Source of the DNA: Micromonospora_H sonneratiae | GTDB lineage: Bacteria > Actinomycetota > Actinomycetes > Mycobacteriales > Micromonosporaceae | Assembly (NCBI RefSeq): GCF_042679305.1 | Contig: NZ_JBHTMP010000001.1 | Span: 124,001-188,000 of the forward strand | Direction: 5' to 3' | Length of the DNA: 64,000 nt | Part shown: positions 16,730 through 24,261 of the stretch, in pieces | Layout of the letters: each line of letters starts with the position of its first letter | Position numbering within the stretch: position 1 is the stretch's first letter | Translations under genes and position numbers: made by a program | The notes under the pieces: model-generated | Databases searched by the model: none | What the model was told of the DNA's origin: nothing | Seen by the model: the letters and a program-made list of their open reading frames with translations, nothing else

Positions 16730-17562
16730 TCCGCCGTCGCATCGCGGACACCGTGGCGATCCTCGTCGCGGTCGTAACGGTGTTTCCGATCTACTGGATG
16801 GTCCTGTCGGCGCTGAAACCGACCGGCGAGATCCAGTCCTCCGACCCGAGACCATGGACGCTACATCCGACGCTGGACCACTTCCGGTCGGCGCTCGGGG
16901 TGAGCGGATTCGGCCGCTACCTTCTCAACAGCCTGACCGTCGCCCTGGTGGTGGTCGCACTGAGCGCACTGCTCTCGTTCCTGGCTGCGGTCGCGCTGAC
17001 CCGCTACCGGTTCCGCACCCGTACCACCATCCTGGTGATGTTCCTGATCGCGCAGATGGTGCCGGTGGAGGCACTGAGCATCCCGCTGTTCTTCCAGATC
17101 CGGGACCTGGGCCGCACCGTGCCCGGCCTCGGGCTGAACACGCTCGGCTCGCTGATCCTGGTGCAGCTGGCGTTCAGCCTGCCGTTCGCCATCTGGATGC
17201 TGCGCGGATTCGTGGCGGCGGTGCCGCAGGAGGTGGAGGAGGCGGCCACCATGGACGGCGCGGGCCGGTTCACCATCCTGTGGCGCATCCTGTTCCCGCT
17301 GGTGGCGCCCGGTCTGGCCGCAACCAGCGTGTTCTCCTTCATCACCGCGTGGAACGACTTCCTGTTCGCCAAGACGTTCATCATCAGCGCCACCGAGAAA
17401 CAGACGTTGCCCGCCGCGCTGCTGGTGTTCTTCAAGCCGGACGAGAACGACTGGGGTGGCATCATGGCTGCCTCCACCCTGATGACGATCCCGGTGCTGG
17501 TCTTCTTCATCTTCGTCCGACGCCGCATGGTGTCCGGTCTCGGTGGGGCGGTGAAGGACTGA
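16726..17562 (+). CDS. ABC sugar transporter permease 2 (CUT1, MalG-like)
   Basis: A 278-residue permease with six helices and an EAA loop reading EEAATMDGAGRFTILWRILFPL. GTG start at 16726 overlaps the stop of permease 1 (GTGA). Together with the binding protein it forms an importer that needs an ATPase encoded elsewhere. In actinomycetes a general sugar ATPase (MsiK type) usually serves such operons. The stop overlaps the ATG of the hexosaminidase by one base. Confidence 0.88.
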   Translation: MIRRRIADTVAILVAVVTVFPIYWMVLSALKPTGEIQSSDPRPWTLHPTLDHFRSALGVSGFGRYLLNSLTVALVVVALSALLSFLAAVALTRYRFRTRTTILVMFLIAQMVPVEALSIPLFFQIRDLGRTVPGLGLNTLGSLILVQLAFSLPFAIWMLRGFVAAVPQEVEEAATMDGAGRFTILWRILFPLVAPGLAATSVFSFITAWNDFLFAKTFIISATEKQTLPAALLVFFKPDENDWGGIMAASTLMTIPVLVFFIFVRRRMVSGLGGAVKD

Positions 17563-19208
17563 TGCTTCCCCGGCCGGTCACCGCCCACCCCCGGGCGGGC
17601 AACCACGTCCTGACCGAGGCGACGACGATCGGTAGCGACCCGACCTGCGTCGGGGTCGCCCGGCAGTTGCGGGACATGCTGTCCCGCTCCACCGGCCTGC
17701 CGCTGCCCGACGCCGACCCGTCGGACGCCGTCATCACACTCGCCGTCGACCCGGCACTCCCCACCGAGGGATACCGGCTACGGGTACGCCCGGACCGCAT
17801 CACCATCACCGGCGGCTCGCCCGCCGGAGCCTTCTACGGTGTGCAGAGTCTGCTGCAACTACTGCCACCGGCCGTGTACCGCCACGCGCCGGTGGCGTCC
17901 GGGCCATGGACCGTGCCCGGGGTCGAGATCGAGGATCGGCCACGCTTCGACTGGCGTGGCTGCATGCTCGATGTCGCCCGGCACTTCATGCCGGTGTCCG
18001 GCGTACTGCGTCTCATCGACCTGCTGGCCGCACACAAACTCAACGTCCTGCACCTGCACCTGACCGACGACCAGGGCTGGCGGGTCCAGATCCGCCGCTA
18101 CCCGAGGCTCACCGAGGTCGGGGCGTGGCGGCACGAGTCGATGGTCGGGTCCCGCCAGCACGAACGCTTCAACGGCCGGCCGCACGGCGGCTACTACAGC
18201 CAGGACGACATCCGGGAGATCGTCGCCTATGCGGCGCAGCGGTTCGTCACCGTGGTGCCCGAGATCGACCTGCCCGGCCATACCCAGGCCGCCATCGCGG
18301 CGTACCCGTGGCTCGGCAACGCCCCCGACGAGCCGGTCGCCGTCTGGACCCGCTGGGGTGTCTCCCATCGCGTGCTCAACGTCTCCGACCGGACCATCGA
18401 GTTCTTCCGGCACGTGCTCGACGAGGTGATGGAACTGTTCCCGAGCCGATACATCGGTATCGGCGGCGACGAGTGCCACAAGGGCGAGTGGCGGGCCAGC
18501 CCGATCGCCGCGCAACGGATACGGGACCTGGGCCTACGTGACGAGGACGAGTTGCAGGGCTGGTTTGTGCGACAGTTCCAACAGCACCTCACCGCCAACG
18601 GACGGGTGTTGTTCGGCTGGGACGAAATCCTGGAGGGCCACCTCTTCCAGGGGGCGGCGGTGGCGGCCTGGCGTGGTCCGGCGCTGGCCGTCGCGGCGGC
18701 ACGGGCCGGGCACGACGTGGTCGCCTGCTGGGACACCTCCGCCTACCTGGACTACCGCCAGTCCGACTCGGCCGAGGAGCCGATCCCGGTGGGCACGGTC
18801 CTCACCGTCGCGGACGTCCGGGCCTTCGAGCCCGTACCGGCCGCGTTGCCCGCCGAACTGGGACATCGGATCCTCGGTGCCCAGTGCAACCTCTGGACCG
18901 AGCACGCCGACAGTCCCCGTGCCGTCGACTACCTCGCCTTCCCACGGCTGTCGGCGTTCGCCGAGGTAGCGTGGTCCCCCGCCATGGCCGCGCCCTGGGG
19001 CGACTTCGACGGGCGCCTGCACGAGCACCTGAAACGGCTGGACGTGCTCGGCGTCGAGTACCGCCCGCCCGGCGGGCCGTTGCCCTGGCAGCGCCGGCCG
19101 GACGCGCCGGGCTGGCCGCGCGAACGGGCCGACCGGGACGCCGAACTCGCCGCGCTCACCCACAACGTGCTGCATGCCCCGAGCGGAACCGGGGACCCGC
19201 CTGCTTAG
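17562..19208 (+). CDS. cytosolic beta-N-acetylhexosaminidase, glycoside hydrolase family 20
   Basis: A 548-residue GH20 enzyme that removes terminal N-acetylhexosamine residues using the substrate N-acetyl group. An alpha/beta GH20b-type N-domain (about 1-120) precedes the barrel, which opens with DRPRFDWRGCMLDVARHFMP. The catalytic pair Asp303-Glu304 lies in GIGGDECHKGEW (codons at 18468-18473), and DDQGWR and VPEIDLPGH are also present. There is no signal peptide, so it acts on imported oligomers. Co-transcription with the importer (TGATG junction) implies chitobiose or longer chitin oligomers as substrate. Its products would be GlcNAc and, from oxidised chains, N-acetylglucosaminate. Confidence 0.88.
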   Translation: MLPRPVTAHPRAGNHVLTEATTIGSDPTCVGVARQLRDMLSRSTGLPLPDADPSDAVITLAVDPALPTEGYRLRVRPDRITITGGSPAGAFYGVQSLLQLLPPAVYRHAPVASGPWTVPGVEIEDRPRFDWRGCMLDVARHFMPVSGVLRLIDLLAAHKLNVLHLHLTDDQGWRVQIRRYPRLTEVGAWRHESMVGSRQHERFNGRPHGGYYSQDDIREIVAYAAQRFVTVVPEIDLPGHTQAAIAAYPWLGNAPDEPVAVWTRWGVSHRVLNVSDRTIEFFRHVLDEVMELFPSRYIGIGGDECHKGEWRASPIAAQRIRDLGLRDEDELQGWFVRQFQQHLTANGRVLFGWDEILEGHLFQGAAVAAWRGPALAVAAARAGHDVVACWDTSAYLDYRQSDSAEEPIPVGTVLTVADVRAFEPVPAALPAELGHRILGAQCNLWTEHADSPRAVDYLAFPRLSAFAEVAWSPAMAAPWGDFDGRLHEHLKRLDVLGVEYRPPGGPLPWQRRPDAPGWPRERADRDAELAALTHNVLHAPSGTGDPPA

Positions 19209-19236
19209 ACCAGGGCCGGGGAGTAGCGGCAGGGGG

Positions 19237-19479
19237 TCATTGACGGTCTGGCCGGGACCAGCGGGGCATCGTCTCGGTGAAACAGCCCGACTCGTGCTTC
19301 AGGATCAGGTACGCCTCGTGGTCGGCGGCAGAGTCCCGCGTCCACAGTTGGAAGACGTGCTCCTCGCCGTCCACGGTCCACAGTTCGAGGATTCCGCCGG
19401 TGAGGCCCCGGCTCAGATGTGCCTGGTCGATGTCGTCGAGATCGAACTGGACACCCTGGATACTGAACTTCCTTCCCAA
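19237..19479 (-). CDS. small conserved-looking protein of unknown function
   Basis: An 80-residue acidic soluble protein (KFSIQGVQFDLDDIDQAHLS... ESGCFTETMPRWSRP). The best start is a TTG at 19479, preceded by GGAGGGGG on the minus strand about 9 bases away; a longer frame reaching 19929 reads into the MocR gene. Mixed strand/helix pattern with Trp and Phe-rich core (LELWTVDGEEHVFQLW). Convergent with the hexosaminidase. I do not recognise the family. Confidence 0.5.
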   Translation of the reverse strand: MGRKFSIQGVQFDLDDIDQAHLSRGLTGGILELWTVDGEEHVFQLWTRDSAADHEAYLILKHESGCFTETMPRWSRPDRQ

Positions 19480-19574
19480 CGGGCACCCCCTCCGACCTGG
19501 GTCACGAGGATACCCCGAATGCCCGGGAAACACCCCCCGTGGCCGATGGGCCGGGGTGGATACTTCCCGGGCGT

Positions 19575-20927
19575 TCACTCCGGTACGGCGTCCTCCGGTG
19601 TCCCCCGGGCCAGGCCGGCCAGCACGTCCAGAGCGTCGGCCAGCACGTCGTGGGTGGGTGCCCCCAGGGCGAGTCGTACGGCGTTCGGCGCGTGGCCGGC
19701 GCCGACGGCGAATGCGGCACCGGGCGCGACGGCGATCCCCTGTCGGGCGGCAGCGGCGACGAAGGTCTCGGCCCGCCACCGGTCCGGCAGTTCCCACCAG
19801 CAGTGGTACCCGTGCGGGTCGGCATGGACGGTGAACCCGGCCAGCCGCTCGGCCCTGATCCGCTGGCGCTGTTGCGCGTCGAGATGCTTGGCCCGGCTGA
19901 TGGCGGCGACGGTGCCATCGGCCAGCCACTGGGTCGCCACGTCCAGCGCGAACCGGGAAGCCGTCCAGGCACCGGAACGCAGCGCCGACATGACGCGCTG
20001 TTCCACGTCGCCGGACGGCGGCACGGCGAACCCCAGCGTCAACCCCGGGGCCAGCCGCTTGGAGAGGCTGTCCAGCAGGATCGTACGTTCGGGAGCGAGT
20101 ACGGCCAGCGGCGGCAGATCGTCCCGGAGGAAGCCGTAGATGCCGTCCTCGATCGCGTAGAGGTCAGCCCCGCGCAGGGCTTCCACCAGCCGTACCCGGC
20201 GGTCCTCCGGCATCGTCACGCCCAGTGGGTTGTGTACCGCAGGTTGGAGATAGACGGCACGCAGCGGCAACGCGGCGGTCACCGCCTCGGGGACGAGGCC
20301 GTGCTCGTCCATGGCCAGCGGGACGAGGGTGATGCCGAGTCTGGCGGCGATGCCCTTGACCACCGGATAGGTGAGCCGCTCCACGCCGAGTCGTTCGCCG
20401 GCCGGAACCAGGGCGGAGAGCACGGCGGCGATCGCCTGCCGGCCGTTGCCGGCGAAGAGGATCCGTCGGGGGTCGGGGCTCCAGCCGGCCCGGGCCAGGA
20501 TCGCCGCTGTCGCCTGTTGGGCCGCCGGGGTCCCTGCCGGCCCCAGCGCAGCCATGCTGGCCGCGAACACGTCCGGGCGGGACATCCGCGCCAGGCCGGC
20601 GGCCAGCAGCTCCGACTGCTGCGGCAGAACCGGGAAGTTCAGTTCCAGGTCGACCCGGGCCTCTGCCGGCTCGACGAGTGCAGGCTCGGGACCTGCGGCG
20701 GCGGCCCGTACGAAGGTGCCCCGGCCCACCTCCCCGACGGCCAGCCCTCGGCGGACGAGTTCGCCGTACACCCGCGCTGCCGTGGAGCCGGCGATTCCGC
20801 GCTGTCGGGCGAACCTGCGCTGTGGTGGCAGCCGTTCACCCGGGCGTAGGCGTCCGGCCGCGATGTCGGCCGCGAGTTGGTCGGCAATGCTGCGGTAGTC
20901 CTCCACCAGCCCACTCCGTCCAACCAT
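19575..20927 (-). CDS. MocR-type regulator (GntR helix-turn-helix fused to aminotransferase-like domain)
   Basis: A 450-residue fusion. Residues about 5-75 form a GntR winged helix (RSIADQLAADIAAGRLRPGERLPPQRRFARQRGI...ARVYGELVRRG). Residues about 110-445 form a fold-type I aminotransferase domain with the PLP lysine in LLDSLSKRLAPG. MocR proteins bind PLP or an amino-acid adduct and control vitamin B6, GABA, taurine or transport genes. The start ATG at 20927 is chosen because the domain begins there; upstream frame crosses the promoter. The divergent hydrolase-SDR pair is its likely target, via the repeats at 20956-20975. Confidence 0.85.
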   Translation of the reverse strand: MVGRSGLVEDYRSIADQLAADIAAGRLRPGERLPPQRRFARQRGIAGSTAARVYGELVRRGLAVGEVGRGTFVRAAAAGPEPALVEPAEARVDLELNFPVLPQQSELLAAGLARMSRPDVFAASMAALGPAGTPAAQQATAAILARAGWSPDPRRILFAGNGRQAIAAVLSALVPAGERLGVERLTYPVVKGIAARLGITLVPLAMDEHGLVPEAVTAALPLRAVYLQPAVHNPLGVTMPEDRRVRLVEALRGADLYAIEDGIYGFLRDDLPPLAVLAPERTILLDSLSKRLAPGLTLGFAVPPSGDVEQRVMSALRSGAWTASRFALDVATQWLADGTVAAISRAKHLDAQQRQRIRAERLAGFTVHADPHGYHCWWELPDRWRAETFVAAAARQGIAVAPGAAFAVGAGHAPNAVRLALGAPTHDVLADALDVLAGLARGTPEDAVPE

Positions 20928-20955
20928 CGGGAAAATTGTACCGAGATCAATCTTT

Positions 20956-20975
20956 ATATTGCTCCGCAATATTGC
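20956..20975. promoter_or_regulatory. inverted and direct repeat in MocR/hydrolase divergent promoter
   Basis: ATATTGC (20956-20962) and GCAATAT (20966-20972) form a perfect 7-bp inverted repeat around TCC. TATTGC also recurs directly at 20957 and 20970, a 13-base period. MocR regulators characteristically bind repeated half sites, so this is the likely operator. Confidence 0.6.
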
Positions 20976-21022
20976 ACCGAATAGCATCGAGTCGTCAAGG
21001 CGGAGAACGCGGAGGAATCTCG

Positions 21023-21868
21023 ATGGGCACTGTGACACTCGACGGCATCACGTTCGGCTACGACGACACCGGCAGCGGCGACCCGCTGGTCCTCGTACAC
21101 GGCCATCCGTTCAACCGGACCATGTGGCTCCCCCAGGTCGAGACCTTCAGCCAGCGCGGCTGGCGGGTCATCACCCCGGACCTGCGCGGCTACGGTGAGA
21201 GCACCGTCGTGCCCGGGAAGACGACGCTCACCACCTTCGTCCACGACATCACCGCGCTGCTGGACCACCTGGGAATCGACCGGTTCGTACTCGGCGGCCT
21301 CTCCATGGGTGGACAGATCGTCATGGAGTTCCACCGCCTGTTCCCCACGCGGATCCGTGGTCTCGTACTCGCCGACACCTTCGCCGCCGGGGAGACCGAA
21401 CAGGGCAAGATAGGGCGTAACGCCCTGGCCGACCGACTGGTACGGGAGGGAATGGGACCGTACGCCGACGAGGTGCTGGCCAAGATGGTGGCACCGGCCA
21501 ACATCGAGGCGCTGCCGGCGGTGGCCACACACGTGCTGGACATGATGCGCGGCACCGACCCAGAAGGGGCCGCCGCCGCGCTGCGCGGCCGTGCCGAGCG
21601 TCCCGACTACCTGGGCATGTTGGCGCACATCGCGGTGCCGACCCTGGTCGTGGTCGGCAGCGAGGACGAGTTCACTCCCATCAGCGACGCCCGGGTGCTG
21701 CACAGGCGGATCCCCGACTCGACCCTCGCGATCATTTCCGGGGCCGGACACATGCCCAACCTGGAACGGCGTGCGGAGTTCGACGCCGTACTCGGCGACT
21801 TCCTCGATGCCCTACTCGTCACCAACACGCGCCCCGGTTCGGCTCCCTCGACGACGGAAGCCCGGTGA
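21023..21868 (+). CDS. alpha/beta hydrolase
   Basis: A 281-residue hydrolase of the haloperoxidase/esterase type. The triad is visible: Ser94 in GGLSMGGQ, Asp215 in GSEDEFTP and His243 in SGAGHMPNLE; the oxyanion loop is LVHGHPFNRTMW. The ATG follows GGAGGAAT. It overlaps the SDR gene by 4 bases (GTGA) and diverges from the MocR regulator. Substrate unknown; lactone, ester or C-C bond hydrolysis are all possible for this family. Confidence 0.82.
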   Translation: MGTVTLDGITFGYDDTGSGDPLVLVHGHPFNRTMWLPQVETFSQRGWRVITPDLRGYGESTVVPGKTTLTTFVHDITALLDHLGIDRFVLGGLSMGGQIVMEFHRLFPTRIRGLVLADTFAAGETEQGKIGRNALADRLVREGMGPYADEVLAKMVAPANIEALPAVATHVLDMMRGTDPEGAAAALRGRAERPDYLGMLAHIAVPTLVVVGSEDEFTPISDARVLHRRIPDSTLAIISGAGHMPNLERRAEFDAVLGDFLDALLVTNTRPGSAPSTTEAR

Positions 21869-22641
21869 AAGCCATGTCCGTACGGCCATCCACCGTGTTC
21901 GTCACCGGTGCCAGCTCCGGCTTCGGAGCCGCGATCGCCCGACGCTTCGCGGCCGACGGTGCCCGGGTCGTCGCCTGCGCCCGCCGGGTCGACCGGCTCG
22001 CGGCGCTCGCCACCGATCTGGGCCCGCATCTCCTGCCCCGGCAACTCGACGTACGGGACCGGCAGGCGGTGGAGCAGGTGGTGTCGGACCTGCCCGCCGA
22101 GTTCGCGGAGATCGACATCCTGGTCAACAACGCCGGCCTGGCCAGAGGGCTACGGCCGGCCCACGAGACCGACCCGGAAGACTGGGCGGAGATGGTGGAC
22201 ACCAACTGCAAGGGACTGCTGCACTGCACCCGGGCGATCCTGCCCGGCATGGTCGCCCGGGGACACGGTCACGTCGTGAACCTTGGCTCAATCGCCGGGA
22301 CCTATCCGTACCCGGGTGGCAACGTCTACGGTGCCAGTAAGGCGTTCACCCGCCAGTTCAGCCTCAACCTCCGCGCCGACCTGCACGGCACGGGCGTACG
22401 GGTGACCTGTGTGGAGCCCGGACTCAGTGGCGACACGGAGTTCTCCACGGTGCGCTTCGACGGTGACCAGGCGAAAGCGGATGCGGTGTACGCAGGGACC
22501 CGACCACTGCTACCGGACGACATCGCCGAGGCGGTGTACTGGGCGACGGCGCAGCCGACCCACGTCAACGTCAACACCATCGAGTTGATGCCGGTCACCC
22601 AGAGTTTCGCCCCACTCCAGGTGCATCGCGACGTTTCCTGA
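21865..22641 (+). CDS. SDR oxidoreductase, YdfG-like
   Basis: A 258-residue classical short-chain dehydrogenase. Seen: TGASSGFG cofactor motif near residue 15, NNAG, catalytic Ser in NLGSIAG, and YGASK. The SSGFG pattern and the PGLSGDTEFS loop resemble NADP-dependent 3-hydroxy acid (serine/threonine-type) dehydrogenases of the YdfG group. GTG at 21865 overlaps the hydrolase stop; ATG at 21874 is an alternative start. Likely works with the hydrolase under MocR control. Confidence 0.8.
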   Translation: MKAMSVRPSTVFVTGASSGFGAAIARRFAADGARVVACARRVDRLAALATDLGPHLLPRQLDVRDRQAVEQVVSDLPAEFAEIDILVNNAGLARGLRPAHETDPEDWAEMVDTNCKGLLHCTRAILPGMVARGHGHVVNLGSIAGTYPYPGGNVYGASKAFTRQFSLNLRADLHGTGVRVTCVEPGLSGDTEFSTVRFDGDQAKADAVYAGTRPLLPDDIAEAVYWATAQPTHVNVNTIELMPVTQSFAPLQVHRDVS

Positions 22642-22755
22642 CCGGTCTCCGTCCCGCAGTCCCGGGCACTGGCCAGGCGTCCGCAACCAGGGATCGCGCC
22701 ATTCGGTCCCGGCTAGTACGGTGCCCTGGTACGGCGGGACGGAGGGCGTGGGCCG

Positions 22756-24261
22756 GTGCAGACAGAGGAGTCAGCCGCTGTCACGGGTCCCGCCTGGACA
22801 TCGTCCAGGTCCGGCACCTACCCGGGACGGTTCCCGCTGTCGGTCGAGCGGCACACGATGAACCTGGTCGACCGCCTCGTTCCCGGTGTCACCACCGTTA
22901 CCCTCAACGCGCGCTACTACGCGCTGCACGGGCTGGTCGCATCCGAAGTGGATCGACGCGGGCTCAACCTCGCCGCCGCACAGAACCTGCTCCGCCGTGC
23001 GGAGGTGACCATCGGAGCGGTTTCCACCCGGCACTACCAGCGGAATCCCGCCGCCCACGAAGCACTGTCCCGTCCTCACGCGTACGACACGATCCTCCCG
23101 CAGGTACGGGCAGGCCAGGTGGATCTCGACCGGCTGGCCGCTCCACAGGTCTACGCCCAGCCGAACTGGGGCTTCTGGCCGGCCTACCGTGGGTCGGAGA
23201 TGCTGCTGCGGATCGTCACCCGCACCAACGAGATCGGACCGGGTGAGCGCCTGGACCAGTCGGCCGTCCAGGCCGGGTTGCGGGACGTGTTGGAGTTGCT
23301 CGACGAGAAGACGCTCGACGTCGACCTCCTCGACGCGTACGAGGAGCTGTGTGTCTGCCGAGCCGTCGACAGTCCGGACGGGGCCTGGCTTGCCCGCCTG
23401 CTCGCAGCAAGCGGCACCGACGCGGACGGCACCCGGGCCGCCGTCCGCCGGCAGACCCTGCGAATGATCGCCCGCTGCCTGCAGTTGACCGAGGTATACC
23501 AGGTCAGCACTGACGTGTCCCAGTTCGTGGCCTACGCACCCGAGTCCTTCGAAGACAGGGTGTTGACCAGCCTCGACCTGACCGCCGAGTGGCGTGGTCT
23601 GATCCTGCGGAACCACTCGGTGGCGGCGTGGCGGGGCCTGTGGGCCTGGCTCGTCAACGGAATGAGCGGACTGACGACCCGGTCCCAGTTCACCGACCGG
23701 TTCGCCGAGGCCCTGCCCGACGTCGCGGTGGCGGACTTCCTCGCCGGCCTGCCCCACACGTCGACCCCCGCCGGTCGTGCGGCACCCGCCGAGCACGATC
23801 CCGACCTGGACGCCGCCGCGACGCCCGTACGCTGCCTCGGCGTCCTCTGCCTCGGTGCTCGACGCGCCATGGAGCTGCGTGGACGGGAGCTGCACGGCTT
23901 CCAGGGTCACGATCCGGAGGACATCTTCGAGGAGCTGGCACCGGCCTGGCTGGCGGCCCAACTCGACAGATGGAAACCCCGCTCACTCCGGGACTTCGCA
24001 CGCTGGCTGGCCGAGGTCATGCTCAACCGCTCGCAGCGACTCGCCCTGGCCAAGGCTCGCCGCGACCCTCGTAGCGGCACCCTGAAGATTCCGACCCGGG
24101 TACACACCCGCGACGAGTTCGTCTTCCGCGACTCGGTGGAATCCTCCGGTGGTGCCGCGCTGCGATGGGACCAACTGGCCGGCATCCTCGCGGGGGCGGG
24201 CCTGCTCAGCCGAGTCGATGGGGTATGGACCCTGGGACCCCGTGGAGACCTGATTGTCTGA
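22756..24261 (+). CDS. uncharacterised 501-residue protein, partner of the PLD protein
   Basis: Family not recognised. The GTG start follows GGAGGGCG by 8 bases. The protein is soluble, mostly helical by composition, with no signal peptide. Notable stretches are VPGVTTVTLNARYYALHGLVA near residue 45, QPNWGFWPAYRGSEMLLRIV near residue 135, and a basic C-terminal part (LNRSQRLALAKARRDPRSGTLK). The last 40 residues look like a winged-helix end (LRWDQLAGILAGAGLLSRVDGVWTL). The downstream PLD gene starts inside its last codons, implying one functional unit. Position between unrelated metabolic operons and the absence of homologues I can name make a stress or defence role an inference only. Confidence 0.7.
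   Translation: MQTEESAAVTGPAWTSSRSGTYPGRFPLSVERHTMNLVDRLVPGVTTVTLNARYYALHGLVASEVDRRGLNLAAAQNLLRRAEVTIGAVSTRHYQRNPAAHEALSRPHAYDTILPQVRAGQVDLDRLAAPQVYAQPNWGFWPAYRGSEMLLRIVTRTNEIGPGERLDQSAVQAGLRDVLELLDEKTLDVDLLDAYEELCVCRAVDSPDGAWLARLLAASGTDADGTRAAVRRQTLRMIARCLQLTEVYQVSTDVSQFVAYAPESFEDRVLTSLDLTAEWRGLILRNHSVAAWRGLWAWLVNGMSGLTTRSQFTDRFAEALPDVAVADFLAGLPHTSTPAGRAAPAEHDPDLDAAATPVRCLGVLCLGARRAMELRGRELHGFQGHDPEDIFEELAPAWLAAQLDRWKPRSLRDFARWLAEVMLNRSQRLALAKARRDPRSGTLKIPTRVHTRDEFVFRDSVESSGGAALRWDQLAGILAGAGLLSRVDGVWTLGPRGDLIV

Noticed and set aside
22771..23961. Long minus-strand frame of about 396 codons opposite the orphan gene
   Set aside because: Composition (Gly/Arg/His-rich, no domain) and overlap with the plus-strand gene show it is an antisense shadow typical of high-GC DNA.
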